Positions 39,847-48,215 are shown, numbered from the stretch's first letter. The stretch: DNA of 64,000 bases from Streptomyces polyasparticus (GCF_014493765.1 NZ_JACTVJ010000004.1:124001-188000), one strand, 5' to 3'. Translations and numbers: made by a program. Notes: generated from the letters alone by a model not told the origin.

Positions 39847-40439
39847 CACTGCGCCACCTCCGAGGCGTTCACGACGAAAGCCGGATCCGCACCGAGCGCG
39901 CTGCGCACCTTGCGCCGCGCCCTGTTGAGCCGCGAGCGCACCGTGCCGAGCGGAATGCCCAGGGCTTCGGCCACCTCCGGATAGCTGAGGTCCGCCCACG
40001 CCACGAGCAGCAGTACGTGCCGGTCGCCGGCGGACAGTCCGGCCAGCGCCCCCGCCAGCGGAGCATGGGCGCTCTGCGCGTCGACCCGGCTGTCGGCCCG
40101 GTCCACCCAGGACTCGGCCAGCGGATCCGTGCCCGTACGGGCGAGGGCGCGCAACGCCCGTATCTCCGTGCGCCGTTGCTTGCCGATCAGATTCGCCGCG
40201 ATGCCGTACAGCCAGGGCCGCGCGTTCCCGCGGGACAGGTCGTAGCGGGAGCGGGTGCGGAACGCGGCGAGGAACGTGTCCGCCGTCAGATCGTCCGCCG
40301 CACCGTCGCCGAGGCGACGGGCCGCATAGCGATGGATATCGGGCGCGTACCGGTCATAGAGCTGCGCGAACAGCTCCGGCTGCGCCAGCGAGCGGCGGAT
40401 CACCTCCGCATCGCCCTCGACTGCCGTCGTTCTGTTCAC
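39846..40439 (-). CDS. ECF RNA polymerase sigma factor
   Basis: 197 aa. Region 2: FAQLYDRYAPDIHRYAARRLGDGAADDLTADTFLAAFRTRSRYD (in parts) with -10 contacts; region 4: LSAGDRHVLLLVAWADLSYPEVAEALGIPLGTVRSRLNRARRKVR (in parts). GTG 40439 overlaps the MFS stop (GTGA) and its own stop overlaps the next ATG. The three genes MFS, sigma, CU044_5270-like thus form one tightly coupled unit whose promoter is at 41725-41754. Confidence 0.88.
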   Translation of the reverse strand: MNRTTAVEGDAEVIRRSLAQPELFAQLYDRYAPDIHRYAARRLGDGAADDLTADTFLAAFRTRSRYDLSRGNARPWLYGIAANLIGKQRRTEIRALRALARTGTDPLAESWVDRADSRVDAQSAHAPLAGALAGLSAGDRHVLLLVAWADLSYPEVAEALGIPLGTVRSRLNRARRKVRSALGADPAFVVNASEVAQ

Positions 40440-41692
40440 ACGACCTCCCCCTGCCGGACCGATCCGGTGTGCTCACCCCCTGTTACCCGTACGGCGGCAA
40501 AGGGTTCACGGACACGGCCCGCCCACAGCACAGCGCATCCCGCCCCCGCCGCGAGCACGGCGCACAGCGGCCACAGCAGTCCGGGTGCGGCGCCGAGCAC
40601 CGCACCGCCGAGGGGCGCGGCAAGGACGGTACCGCTGATGGAGACCCCTGCGTACAGACTCTGGAAGCGTCCCTGCGCGTGCTCGGGCGAGTGGTCGGCC
40701 ACGCACGCGGTGGCGGTGGTCTTGTAGAGGATCTCGCCCAGGGTGAGCAGGCTCATCATCACGATCGCCGAGGCGAGCACGGTCCCGGGGATCAGCGCCG
40801 CGTACCCCGCGCCGACGAGCACCAGACCGCAGCCGACGATCCGCAGCGGCGGACGGGACTTGAGCGCCAGCGCCGCGGGGAGTTCGAGCAGCAGGATCAG
40901 CCCGCCGTTGATGGCGATCATCCAGCCGTACACCCGGGCGTCCATGCCGTGCTCGGCGAGGTGGACGGGGAAGGTCGTGTACTGCTGGCGGTAGACGAGG
41001 TCGACGACCAGGATCGCGCCGAGCAGCACCAACACCCCGGGCCTGGCGCGCAGTTCGGGCCACAGCTTCCCGCCCGCCGCCGCCTTCTCGGCGCGCTTCG
41101 AGGCCGCCACCCGCACACCTGCCGGCACCATCCGCGCGGTCCAGCAGGCGAAGAACAGGGTGCCGACTCCGTCCGCGACGAACAGCCAGTCGTACGAGAG
41201 CGAGGTGGCGACCAGCGCGCCGAGCGGCGGCCCGACGGTGAACCCGCCGTTGGACGCGGCCCTGATCACGGCGAACGCCTGGCGCCGGGAGCCCTCGGGG
41301 ACGAGGACCGCGACCAGCGCGGAGTTGGCGGCACGGACCACGCCCGAGCCGTACTGGGCGAGCGGCAGCGCGAGATACAGCCCGGCGACCGGGAGCAGCG
41401 GGAGAGCCGCGAGGACGAGACCGGTGGACACGGCCGCGACAAGCAGGACGCGCCGGTGCCCGAAGTGGTCCCCGTACCAGCCGCCGGTGAAGTTGCCCGC
41501 GAGGAGACCGACGCCGCCGAGGCCGCTGATCAGCCCGGCCTCGGCGGCGGAGAGGCCGCGGGGCCCGGTCAGATAGAGGAAGACATAGACGAACGTGAAG
41601 CTGACCAGGGCGTTGAAGAACACCCCCGCCGCCAGCAGCCATACGGACCGCGGCACCACCGCGCCGACTTTGCCGATACCCACCGCGTCCAC
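40436..41692 (-). CDS. Major facilitator superfamily transporter
   Basis: 418 aa, about 12 transmembrane helices. The loop after helix 2 reads GGWYGDHFGHRRVLL, the MFS motif A (GxxxDRxGRR variant). The first helices include WLLAAGVFFNALVSFTFVYVFLYL. Drug-efflux-type DHA family is likely, substrate unknown. A GTG at 41692 is the only good start; the upstream operator lies within 35 bases. Divergent from a HxlR-peroxiredoxin fusion gene, which probably represses it. Confidence 0.88.
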   Translation of the reverse strand: MDAVGIGKVGAVVPRSVWLLAAGVFFNALVSFTFVYVFLYLTGPRGLSAAEAGLISGLGGVGLLAGNFTGGWYGDHFGHRRVLLVAAVSTGLVLAALPLLPVAGLYLALPLAQYGSGVVRAANSALVAVLVPEGSRRQAFAVIRAASNGGFTVGPPLGALVATSLSYDWLFVADGVGTLFFACWTARMVPAGVRVAASKRAEKAAAGGKLWPELRARPGVLVLLGAILVVDLVYRQQYTTFPVHLAEHGMDARVYGWMIAINGGLILLLELPAALALKSRPPLRIVGCGLVLVGAGYAALIPGTVLASAIVMMSLLTLGEILYKTTATACVADHSPEHAQGRFQSLYAGVSISGTVLAAPLGGAVLGAAPGLLWPLCAVLAAGAGCAVLWAGRVREPFAAVRVTGGEHTGSVRQGEVV

Positions 41693-41702
41693 CCCTCGAA
41701 GC

Positions 41703-41727
41703 AGTCAGTTCCTTTTGGGAACTGACT
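41703..41727. promoter_or_regulatory. Palindromic operator between MFS and HxlR genes
   Basis: AGTCAGTTCC (41703-41712), a 5-base centre TTTTG, and GGAACTGACT (41718-41727): perfect 10-base arms. It overlaps the -10 of the MFS promoter, the right place for a repressor. The fused HxlR protein encoded next door is the obvious candidate. Confidence 0.7.
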
Positions 41728-41754
41728 ATGGCAGCATACGGAGCGGCAGGTCAA
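41725..41754 (-). promoter_or_regulatory. Promoter of the MFS-sigma operon
   Basis: Minus strand TTGACC (41754-41749), 18 bases, CATAGT (41730-41725). The predicted transcript start is near 41718, inside the palindrome, 25 bases before the GTG. Confidence 0.6.
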
Positions 41755-41824
41755 CGGGGGCCGATAATGAGCGGCAGGCCTCACTCCGGACAAAAGCCGG
41801 GAGGAGCACCGCGAAAGGAAGGCC

Positions 41825-42736
41825 ATGGCACGCAGGACGAGCCTCGGCGATGCCGACTGCGCCATCGCCCAGGCGCTGGACGTGGTCGGCGACTGGTGGA
41901 CACTCCTGATCGTCCGGGACTCCGCCCGCGGCGCCCACCGTTTCGAGGAGCTCCAGCGCGAGCTCGGCATGTCCCGCAAGGTGCTCGCCGAACGCCTGAA
42001 ACTCCTGGTCGAGGCGGGCGTCCTGGACAAGGTCCCGTACCAGGACCGGCCGCCGCGCCATGAGTACCGCCTCACGCCCCGCGGCCGCGCCCTGCTGCCG
42101 GTACTGATCGCACTCCAGGACTGGGGAGACACCTGGGTGCTCGGAGAAGGGGAACTGATGGCCACGGCCACCGACACATCACGCGAAGCCGCCCGCATCC
42201 ACGCACTGCGCGGCACCCGCCTGCCGGACGACGTACAACTCGTCGGCGGAGACGGCGAGTTGCACGACCCGGTGTCCGCGCGGACCCCGTTCACGGTCCT
42301 GTACTGCTTCCCCGGCGCGTACGCGCGCAGCGAGTCCTATCCGCCGGGCTGGGCGGGCATTCCGGGCGCCCCGGGCTGCACCCTCGAATCGTGCACGTAC
42401 CGCGACCGGCTCGCCGAATTCGCCGCGGCCGGCGCCTCGGTGCACGGCGTCTCGACCCAACGCCCGGACGAACAGCGCGCGTTCGCCGAGAAGGAGCGAC
42501 TGCGCTTCCCACTCCTCTCGGACGCCGATCTGACCCTCGCGGCAGCTTTGCGGCTGCCGACGTTCCGCGCGGCAGGGGTGAGCCGCCTCAAGCGGCTGAC
42601 CCTGGTGGTCGACCAGGAGCGGGTCGTCCGCGAGGTGTTCTACCCGGTCACGGATATCGCGGCGAGCGTGGACGCGGCCCTGGAGGCGGTGCGGGAACGG
42701 CAGGCGGGCCAGCTGCCCGTGCGGCTCGACGACTGA
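41825..42736 (+). CDS. HxlR-type regulator fused to a peroxiredoxin-like domain
   Basis: 303 aa. Residues 1-100 are a HxlR winged helix: DADCAIAQALDVVGDWWTLLIVRDSARGAHRFEELQRELGMSRKVLAERLKLLVEAGVL (in parts). Residues about 120-300 read as a bacterioferritin-comigratory/AhpC-type thioredoxin fold: FTVLYCFPGAY, GIPGAPGCTLESCTYRDRLAEFAAAGASVHGVST (in parts), RFPLLSDADLTLA, and RLTLVVDQERVVREVFYPV. The GCTLESC motif carries two cysteines, the first in the PGCT position of peroxidatic Cys. A redox-sensing or peroxide-reducing repressor is a fair guess. The gene's target is likely the divergent MFS operon. GGAAGG lies before ATG 41825. Confidence 0.85.
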   Translation: MARRTSLGDADCAIAQALDVVGDWWTLLIVRDSARGAHRFEELQRELGMSRKVLAERLKLLVEAGVLDKVPYQDRPPRHEYRLTPRGRALLPVLIALQDWGDTWVLGEGELMATATDTSREAARIHALRGTRLPDDVQLVGGDGELHDPVSARTPFTVLYCFPGAYARSESYPPGWAGIPGAPGCTLESCTYRDRLAEFAAAGASVHGVSTQRPDEQRAFAEKERLRFPLLSDADLTLAAALRLPTFRAAGVSRLKRLTLVVDQERVVREVFYPVTDIAASVDAALEAVRERQAGQLPVRLDD

Positions 42737-42786
42737 CGGCCGTTCCGGCTGACGGATGTTGCGACTGGCGGCCGTTCCGACTGACG

Positions 42787-42840
42787 GCCGTTTCCCTACA
42801 GCCAGCCGTTTCCCCACAGCCTGCCGTTTCCCTACAGCCG
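42787..42840. repeat. 18-bp tandem repeat at the 3' end of the TetR gene
   Basis: Three units (42787-42804, 42805-42822, 42823-42840) of GCCGTTTCCCTACAGCC-type. The TAG of the TetR gene (42832-42834) lies in the last unit. Related GGCCGTTCCG copies lie upstream at 42737-42786. Confidence 0.85.
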
Positions 42841-43380
42841 GCCGCCGCGTACCACCCGGCCGAGCATCTCCCTCGTATACGCCTCGTCGAACTCCGCGCC
42901 CGTCAGGAGCACGTGGAGACAGACCCCGTCGAGCAGCGCGACGACCGCACGCGCCGTGACCCGGTCCACCCGCCGCACCAGGATCTCCTCGACCGAGGCA
43001 CACCACTCGGCGGCCACCGGCCGCAGCGCGGGGCGGCGCAGCGCGGCGAGATAGAGCTCGTACTCGAGCTCGACCCCGGTGCGGTCGCCGCCGAGCCATT
43101 CACCCGTCAACTGCGCCAGTTCCGCGGCGAGATCGGCCTCGGGCGCGAGCAGCGACTCCCGCTCGCGCACGGCCTTGCCGAAGCCCTCGTTGGCCTGACG
43201 CAAGGCCGCGACCAGCAAATCGTCGAGGGTCTTGAAGTGGTACGTGGTGGAGCCGAGCGGCACATCGGCCTCGGCCGCGACCGAGCGATGGCTGAGCCCC
43301 GCGATGCCCTTGTGGCCCACGACGCGGATCGCGGCGTCGATGATCCGCTGCCGCCGCTCCGGGTCGTAGCGGCGCCCCAT
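42832..43380 (-). CDS. TetR-family transcriptional regulator
   Basis: 182 aa. GRRYDPERRQRIIDAAIRVVGHKGIAGLSHRSVAAEADVPLGSTTYHFKTLDDLLVAAL (in parts) is the TetR helix-turn-helix, with the FKTLDDLL exit helix. The C-terminal domain (about 60-182) is the ligand/dimer part. ATG 43380 follows the 32-bp duplication copy and no ribosome site is clear: initiation may come from the upstream mini-ORF stop (TGATG). Likely controls the SMR pump gene read just before it. Confidence 0.86.
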   Translation of the reverse strand: MGRRYDPERRQRIIDAAIRVVGHKGIAGLSHRSVAAEADVPLGSTTYHFKTLDDLLVAALRQANEGFGKAVRERESLLAPEADLAAELAQLTGEWLGGDRTGVELEYELYLAALRRPALRPVAAEWCASVEEILVRRVDRVTARAVVALLDGVCLHVLLTGAEFDEAYTREMLGRVVRGGRL

Positions 43381-43435
43381 CAGTGCACCCCACCGAGGTC
43401 GCAGCGCCCCATCAGTGCGCCCCGCCGAGATTGAG
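43372..43435. repeat. 32-bp tandem duplication at the SMR-TetR gene junction
   Basis: Copies at 43372-43403 and 43404-43435 share 26 of 32 bases, including GCGCCCCATCAGTGC at their left ends. Each contains the stop-start overlap TGATG on the minus strand. Confidence 0.85.
43380..43412 (-). CDS. Ten-residue mini-ORF between SMR and TetR genes
   Basis: MGRCDLGGVH, starting at the TGATG junction that ends the SMR gene (43412) and stopping at 43380, where the TGATG again gives the TetR start. It arose by the 32-bp duplication and would let a ribosome hop from SMR to TetR. Confidence 0.4.
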   Translation of the reverse strand: MGRCDLGGVH

Positions 43436-43732
43436 CAGCACGACTCCGCCGATGACAAGGACGATGCCGGCGAGCTTGGCCAGGCTGGTGGACTCCCCCA
43501 GGAAGAGCATGCCGATCACGGCGACCGCCGCGGTGCCCACGCCCGCCCAGATCGCATAGGCCGTACCGACCTGCATCGTCTTCAGCGTCTGCGCGAGCAG
43601 CGAGAAGGCGAGCAGATAGCCGGCGACCGTGGCCAGCGAGGGCCACAGCTTGGTGAAGCCCTCGCTGTACTTCATGGCCGTGGTGCCGGCCACCTCCGCC
43701 GCGATGGCCGCGGCCAGCAGTCCGTATCCCAT
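43412..43732 (-). CDS. Small multidrug resistance (SMR/SugE-type) efflux protein
   Basis: 106 aa, four transmembrane helices, the family length. GYGLLAAAIAAEVAGTTAMKYSEGFTKLW has the critical Glu of helix 1 (AEVAG) that couples protons to drug export; AYAIWAGVGTAAVAVIGMLFLGES (in parts) includes the SMR helix 3 W-G motif; LLNLGGAH ends. ATG 43732 (MGYGLL) chosen over 43750. Exports cationic compounds or guanidinium-like substrates; its regulator TetR is read next. Confidence 0.88.
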   Translation of the reverse strand: MGYGLLAAAIAAEVAGTTAMKYSEGFTKLWPSLATVAGYLLAFSLLAQTLKTMQVGTAYAIWAGVGTAAVAVIGMLFLGESTSLAKLAGIVLVIGGVVLLNLGGAH

Positions 43733-43874
43733 GTGTACGAGTGTACGCATCGTTGCGTACGGGTGTACACATCGCGGCGGCCGGGACCTTGGGCGGGCCG
43801 TTGGTCCCTGTTCGGGGCAGGGACGCAGCCGCGAGCATGGGCAGGTTGACCTGCCGAGCCCTGGAGAAGAACAC

Positions 43875-44819
43875 GTGCCGCACCCCGGCTGGGCCCCCTT
43901 GGCCCCGGACACCCCCGCACCGCCGAAGCCGGGCGTGATCCCTCTGGCGCCCCTGTCGCTCGGCGACTGCTTCGGTGCGCTGGCCGGTCTCGTACGGGGA
44001 TACTGGCGCCCCTTGCTCGTCCTCGGGGCCACGATCTACGGAATCGCGTACACGCTCACGTACACGGCCTCGACCGCGGCCGTCCTCAGCCTCGGCTCGG
44101 ACGACCCGTTCATCGACCTCGATCAGGGCCTGAGCGGCGCCCTGATCGTGTCCGTCACCCTCTTGCTGCTCCTCGCCATGGCGCTCCACTTCACCGCCGA
44201 CGCCATGGCCGGCGCCCTGGCCCCTGCGGTCCTGCGGGAAGCCGTGCTCGGCCGCCCGGCACCCACCGCGGACATACGGCGCCAAGCGGTGCGCCGCACC
44301 CCTGCGCTCCTCGGCGCCACCGCGCTGACGACGCTCGCCTGCGCGGCACCCGTCGTGGCCGTCCTCTGGCTGACGCTCATGTCCGGCCCGATGACCCTGC
44401 TGCTGCTTCTGCTCGTGCTGCCGTTCCTCGTCTGGTTCTGGACCCGCTGCAGCCTGGCGCCCGCGGTCGTGGTCCTCGAGGGCGCGGGCCCGATGACCGC
44501 GCTGCGCCGCAGCTTCCGGCTCGTACGGGGCAGTTGGTGGCGGGTGTTCGGCATCCAGCTCCTGATGGGCGCGATCGGCCTGGCGACCGCGACGGTCCTG
44601 GTGATGCCGTTCGAGCTGCTCGGCTCGGCGGCCCCGTCGGCCGCGGGCGACGGAGTCGAGTTCACGCTCGGCCTGCTGCTCCTGCTGCCGACGATCGCGG
44701 GGGCCCTGGTGACCACCCTGCTCTCCCGGCTGACCGTCGCCCTGCTCTACACGGACCAGCGCATCCGCCGCGAAGGCCTCGCTCCCGCCCTCGCCGAAGC
44801 CGCGTACTCCCCCCGCTGA
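43875..44819 (+). CDS. Proline-tailed polytopic membrane protein
   Basis: 314 aa, six to seven hydrophobic helices. N-terminus HPGWAPLAPDTPAPPKPGVIPLAPLSLGDCFGALAGLVRGYWRPLLVLG (in parts), a Pro-rich lead into the first helix. The C-terminal half repeats LEGAGPMTALRRSFRLVRGSWWRVFGIQLL and LYTDQRIRREGLAPALAEAA, shared nearly word for word with the next gene. No known enzymatic motif. GGAGAAG precedes GTG 43875. A duplicate pair with the downstream gene; function unknown (glycerophosphodiester phosphodiesterase membrane-like). Confidence 0.75.
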   Translation: MPHPGWAPLAPDTPAPPKPGVIPLAPLSLGDCFGALAGLVRGYWRPLLVLGATIYGIAYTLTYTASTAAVLSLGSDDPFIDLDQGLSGALIVSVTLLLLLAMALHFTADAMAGALAPAVLREAVLGRPAPTADIRRQAVRRTPALLGATALTTLACAAPVVAVLWLTLMSGPMTLLLLLLVLPFLVWFWTRCSLAPAVVVLEGAGPMTALRRSFRLVRGSWWRVFGIQLLMGAIGLATATVLVMPFELLGSAAPSAAGDGVEFTLGLLLLLPTIAGALVTTLLSRLTVALLYTDQRIRREGLAPALAEAAYSPR

Positions 44820-44875
44820 ACCCGGCCCGAGCTGGGCTAACGTATGCCGTCCGCAACGAGGAAACGGAAGGCAGC

Positions 44876-46036
44876 ATGGCGCACCAGGGGTGGGGACCAC
44901 AGGGGCCGAACGGCCCGCAAGGACCGAACGGGCCCAACGGACCGCAAGGACCGTACGGACCGCAGGACTGGGGCGGCGGCCCGGGCTGGGGCGGCCCACC
45001 CGGCTGGGGCGGCTGGCAGCCGCCCCCGCCGAAGCCGGGAGTGATCCCCCTGGCCCCGCTCGGGCTCGGCGACATCTACAACGGTGCGTTCTCGACGATG
45101 GGCCGGTACGCGAAGCAGCTGTTCGGCGTGATGGGCGCGGGCCTCGCCCTGCTCCTGGTCACGATCGGCGGCGCGTTCGCGGTGGTCTGGGTCGTCGTCG
45201 AGGACAACTGGCAGGCGCTGATGGACGCCGACCGGCCGACCTGGCCCCTGTTCAGCCCCATCGTGACCGCCATCGTCGTGGCGTACGCGGTGGTGATGGT
45301 CCTCACCCTGGTGGTGAACTCCTTCGTCACCGCCGTCAGCCCGGTCGTCCTGGAACACGCCGCGCTCGGCCGGCGCACCACCTTCGGCGCCGTCTGGCGT
45401 CGCGCCTGGGCCCGCACGCCTTCGGTGCTCGGCGTCAGCCTGCTCACGTATCTGCTGATCGCGATCCCGATCGTGCTGTTCTTCCTGTTCTGGATCAGCA
45501 TGATGATCGCGATCGTGGCGACCGACAATGTCGGCTTCCTCTCGATCGGCGGGGTCTTCCTGCTCGGCCTGCTGCTCATGCCGCTGGTGACCTGGCTGCT
45601 CGTGTCGTTCTCGTTGGCTCCCGCCGCCGCCGTCCTCGAGTCGGCCGGCCCGATCACCGCCCTGAAGCGCTCGTTCCGGCTGGTCCGCGGCGCGTGGTGG
45701 CGCACGTTCGGCATCCTGCTGCTCACCTGGATGATGGTGATGTTCGCCGGATGGGTCGTGCAGATCCCGCTGATGTTCGCGGGCCCGCAGCCCTCGTACG
45801 ACGTCTACGGCACCTACGACCAACCGCCCGGGGACCTCGGCGAGTTCTTCACGAAGGTCTACGGCGACTCGCTGGGCGGCCTGTGGACCTACCTGATCCT
45901 CACCTCCGTCGTCAGCGTGGTGATCCAGCTGCTCGCCACGGCCTTCACGCAGCTGGTCGGCAACCTCCTCTACATCGACCAGCGCATCCGCCGCGAGGGC
46001 CTCGCGGACAGCCTGGCCCGGGCGGCGGGCCGCTGA
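44876..46036 (+). CDS. Gly/Pro-rich N-terminal polytopic membrane protein, paralogue
   Basis: 386 aa. N-terminal 60 residues rich in Gly, Pro, Trp (GWGPQGPNGPQGPNGPNGP..., repeats WGGG), then PPPPKPGVIPLAPLGLGDIYNGAFSTM as in the previous gene. Six transmembrane helices, with LESAGPITALKRSFRLVRGAWWRTFG and LLYIDQRIRREGLADSLARAAG matching the paralogue's conserved block. GGAAGG precedes ATG 44876. Followed by a strong bidirectional terminator. A structural or secretion role is plausible but unproven. Confidence 0.78.
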   Translation: MAHQGWGPQGPNGPQGPNGPNGPQGPYGPQDWGGGPGWGGPPGWGGWQPPPPKPGVIPLAPLGLGDIYNGAFSTMGRYAKQLFGVMGAGLALLLVTIGGAFAVVWVVVEDNWQALMDADRPTWPLFSPIVTAIVVAYAVVMVLTLVVNSFVTAVSPVVLEHAALGRRTTFGAVWRRAWARTPSVLGVSLLTYLLIAIPIVLFFLFWISMMIAIVATDNVGFLSIGGVFLLGLLLMPLVTWLLVSFSLAPAAAVLESAGPITALKRSFRLVRGAWWRTFGILLLTWMMVMFAGWVVQIPLMFAGPQPSYDVYGTYDQPPGDLGEFFTKVYGDSLGGLWTYLILTSVVSVVIQLLATAFTQLVGNLLYIDQRIRREGLADSLARAAGR

Positions 46037-46075
46037 CCGCAGGCATACGACCGGCGACTGACCGCACGCATACGA

Positions 46076-46110
46076 AAGGGGGCCCGCACCGAAACGGTGC
46101 GGGCCCCCTT
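46076..46110. terminator. Strong bidirectional terminator between convergent operons
   Basis: AAGGGGGCCCGCACCG (46076-46091), loop AAA, and its exact complement (46095-46110): a 16-bp perfect stem with A-tract on one side and T-tract on the other. Ends both the paralogue gene and the suf operon. Confidence 0.88.
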
Positions 46111-46127
46111 CCTCGTACGAAGAGAAC

Positions 46128-46478
46128 TCAGACGTTGAACCCGAGCGCCCGAAGCTGCTCGCGGCCCTCGTCCGTGATCTTGTCCGGACCCCACGGCGGC
46201 ATCCAGACCCAGTTGATCCGGAGCTCGTTGACGATGCCGTCGGTGGCCGACTTGGCCTGGTCCTCGATGACGTCGGTCAGCGGGCAGGCCGCGGACGTGA
46301 GCGTCATGTCGAGGGTCGCGATGTTGGCGTCGTCGATGTGGATGCCGTAGATGAGGCCGAGGTTGACGACGTCGATGCCCAGCTCGGGGTCGACGACGTC
46401 GTACAGCGCCTCGCGCACCTCTTCTTCGGAGGCGGGCTTCAGGGTTGCGCCCTCTGCAGATGTCACAGCGTCGCTCAT
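46128..46478 (-). CDS. sufT: MIP18/DUF59-type Fe-S assembly protein
   Basis: 116 aa. EEEVREALYDVVDPELGIDVVNLGLIYGIHID is the DUF59 signature, TSAACPLTDVIEDQAK carries its conserved Cys, and WVWMPPWGPDKITDEGREQLRALGF ends. SufT helps mature Fe-S proteins. GAGGAAG precedes ATG 46478, which overlaps the SufU stop (ATGA). Last gene of the suf operon, followed by a terminator. Confidence 0.9.
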   Translation of the reverse strand: MSDAVTSAEGATLKPASEEEVREALYDVVDPELGIDVVNLGLIYGIHIDDANIATLDMTLTSAACPLTDVIEDQAKSATDGIVNELRINWVWMPPWGPDKITDEGREQLRALGFNV

Positions 46479-46945
46479 GCGGACTTCCTCTCGGCGGGCT
46501 CGGACTCCCCCAGAGCCTGGGCGGTCGCGTCCTTCCACGCCATCCAGCTCAGGAGCGCGCACTTCACGCGCGCCGGGTACTTGGAGACACCGGCGAACGC
46601 GACCGCGTCCTCCAGGATCTCCTCCATCGCGTCATCGGGCTCGATCCGGCCCTTGGACTGCATCAGCTCCAGGAAGGTGCCCTGGATCCGCTGCGCCTCG
46701 GTGACGTCCTTGCCGACCAGGAGGTCGTTGAGGACGGAGGCGGAGGCCTGGCTGATGGAGCAGCCCTGGCCCTCGTACGAGACGTCCTCGATGCGCGTGC
46801 CGTCGTACTTCACACGCAGCGTGATCTCGTCACCGCAGGTCGGGTTGACGTGGTGCACCTCGGCGTCGCCATCCCGGAGACCGCGCCCGTGCGGGTGCTT
46901 GTAGTGGTCCAGGATGACTTCCTGGTACATCGAATCCAGCTTCAC
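46475..46945 (-). CDS. sufU: SufU zinc-dependent sulfur transfer protein
   Basis: 156 aa from GTG 46945 (GAGGAG upstream; ATG 46930 is an alternative). YQEVILDHYKHPHGRG, NPTCGDEITLRV, EGQGCSISQASASVLNDLL and PARVKCALLSWMAW show the three cysteines of SufU, which accepts persulfide from SufS. IscU-like fold with the SufU insertion. 13 bases after the SufS stop. Confidence 0.92.
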   Translation of the reverse strand: MKLDSMYQEVILDHYKHPHGRGLRDGDAEVHHVNPTCGDEITLRVKYDGTRIEDVSYEGQGCSISQASASVLNDLLVGKDVTEAQRIQGTFLELMQSKGRIEPDDAMEEILEDAVAFAGVSKYPARVKCALLSWMAWKDATAQALGESEPAERKSA

Positions 46946-46958
46946 GTCTCGCAGCTCC

Positions 46959-48215
46959 TCAGCCGAAGAAGTTCCGTACGTGCTCCAGGCCCTCGACCAA
47001 GGCGTCGACCTCGGCCGGCGTGGAGTACAGATAGAACGACGCTCGCGTGGTCGCAGGAATTCCGTACCGCAGGCAGACCGGCCGCGCACAGTGGTGGCCG
47101 ACCCGGACCGCGATGCCCTGCTCGTCGAGGACCTGGCCCACGTCGTGCGGGTGGATGTCGCCGAGCGTGAAGGAGATCGCGGCGCCGCGGTCCTCCGCCG
47201 TGACCGGACCGATGATCTTGAGGTCCGGCACTTCGAGGAGCCGCTTGACCGCGTACTCGGTGATCGCCTGCTCGTGGCGGGCGATGTTCTCCATGCCGAT
47301 CGAGTTCAGGTAGTCCACGGCCGCGCCGAGGCCGACGGCCTGGGCAATCGGGGGCGTACCGGCCTCGAACTTGTGCGGCGCGGGAGCGTACGTCGAGGAG
47401 CTCATGGAGACGGTCTCGATCATCTCGCCGCCACCGAGGAACGGCGGCAGGTCCTCGAGAAGCTCCTGCCGTCCCCACAGCACACCGATGCCCGTCGGAC
47501 CGCACATCTTGTGGCCGGTGAAGGCCACGAAGTCGGCCTGCAGCGCCTGCACGTCGAGCGGCATGTGCGGAGCGGCCTGCGAGGCGTCGATGAGGACGAG
47601 CGCGCCGACCTCCTGGGCGCGGCGCACGATGGCCTCGACCGGGTTGTGCGTGCCCAGGATGTTGGAGACGAGCACGAAGGAGACGATCTTCGTCTTCTCC
47701 GTGATGACCTCTTCGATGTTGGACAGGTCGAGACGGCCGTCGTCCGTGAGACCGAACCACTTCAGCTTCGCGCCCGTGCGCTGCGAGAGCAGCTGCCACG
47801 GAACGATGTTGGAGTGGTGCTCCATCTCCGTGATGACGATCTCGGTGTGCTCGTCGACCTTGTACGGGTCGTCGGCCCAGCCGAGCATGTTCGCCACGAG
47901 GTTGAGGGACTCCGAGGCGTTCTTGGTGAAGATCACCTCGTCGCGGGAGGGCGCGTTGATGAACTCCGCGACCTTGTCCCGCGCACCCTCGTACAGCGCC
48001 GTGGCCTCCTCGGCGAGGACGTGCACGCCGCGATGGACATTGGCGTTGTGCCGCTCGTAGTACTCGGTGAGCGCGTCGAGCACCTGGCGCGGCTTCTGCG
48101 AGGTCGCCGCGTTGTCCAGGTACACAAGCTTCTTGCCGTCGTGGATCACACGGTCCAGGGCGGGGAAGTCCTTGCGGATCGCCTCGGTGTCGAGGAGGCC
48201 CGGCAGCTGTGTCAT
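46959..48215 (-). CDS. sufS: SufS cysteine desulfurase
   Basis: 418 aa, class II desulfurase. VYLDNAATSQKPRQVLDAL, TEMEHHSNIVPWQLL, LIDASQAAPHMPLDVQ, AFTGHKMCGPTGIGVLW with the PLP Lys near 236, and RVGHHCARPVCLRYG with the catalytic Cys near 376. Short Cys loop as in type II. Removes sulfur from cysteine for SufU. ATG 48215 overlaps the SufC stop (ATGA). Confidence 0.95.
   Translation of the reverse strand: MTQLPGLLDTEAIRKDFPALDRVIHDGKKLVYLDNAATSQKPRQVLDALTEYYERHNANVHRGVHVLAEEATALYEGARDKVAEFINAPSRDEVIFTKNASESLNLVANMLGWADDPYKVDEHTEIVITEMEHHSNIVPWQLLSQRTGAKLKWFGLTDDGRLDLSNIEEVITEKTKIVSFVLVSNILGTHNPVEAIVRRAQEVGALVLIDASQAAPHMPLDVQALQADFVAFTGHKMCGPTGIGVLWGRQELLEDLPPFLGGGEMIETVSMSSSTYAPAPHKFEAGTPPIAQAVGLGAAVDYLNSIGMENIARHEQAITEYAVKRLLEVPDLKIIGPVTAEDRGAAISFTLGDIHPHDVGQVLDEQGIAVRVGHHCARPVCLRYGIPATTRASFYLYSTPAEVDALVEGLEHVRNFFG

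Noticed and set aside
44876-44990. Gly/Pro repeats as a collagen-like domain
   Set aside because: The spacing is irregular (GPQGPNGPQG, then WGGG) and the stretch is short; it is an ordinary disordered N-terminus of a membrane protein.
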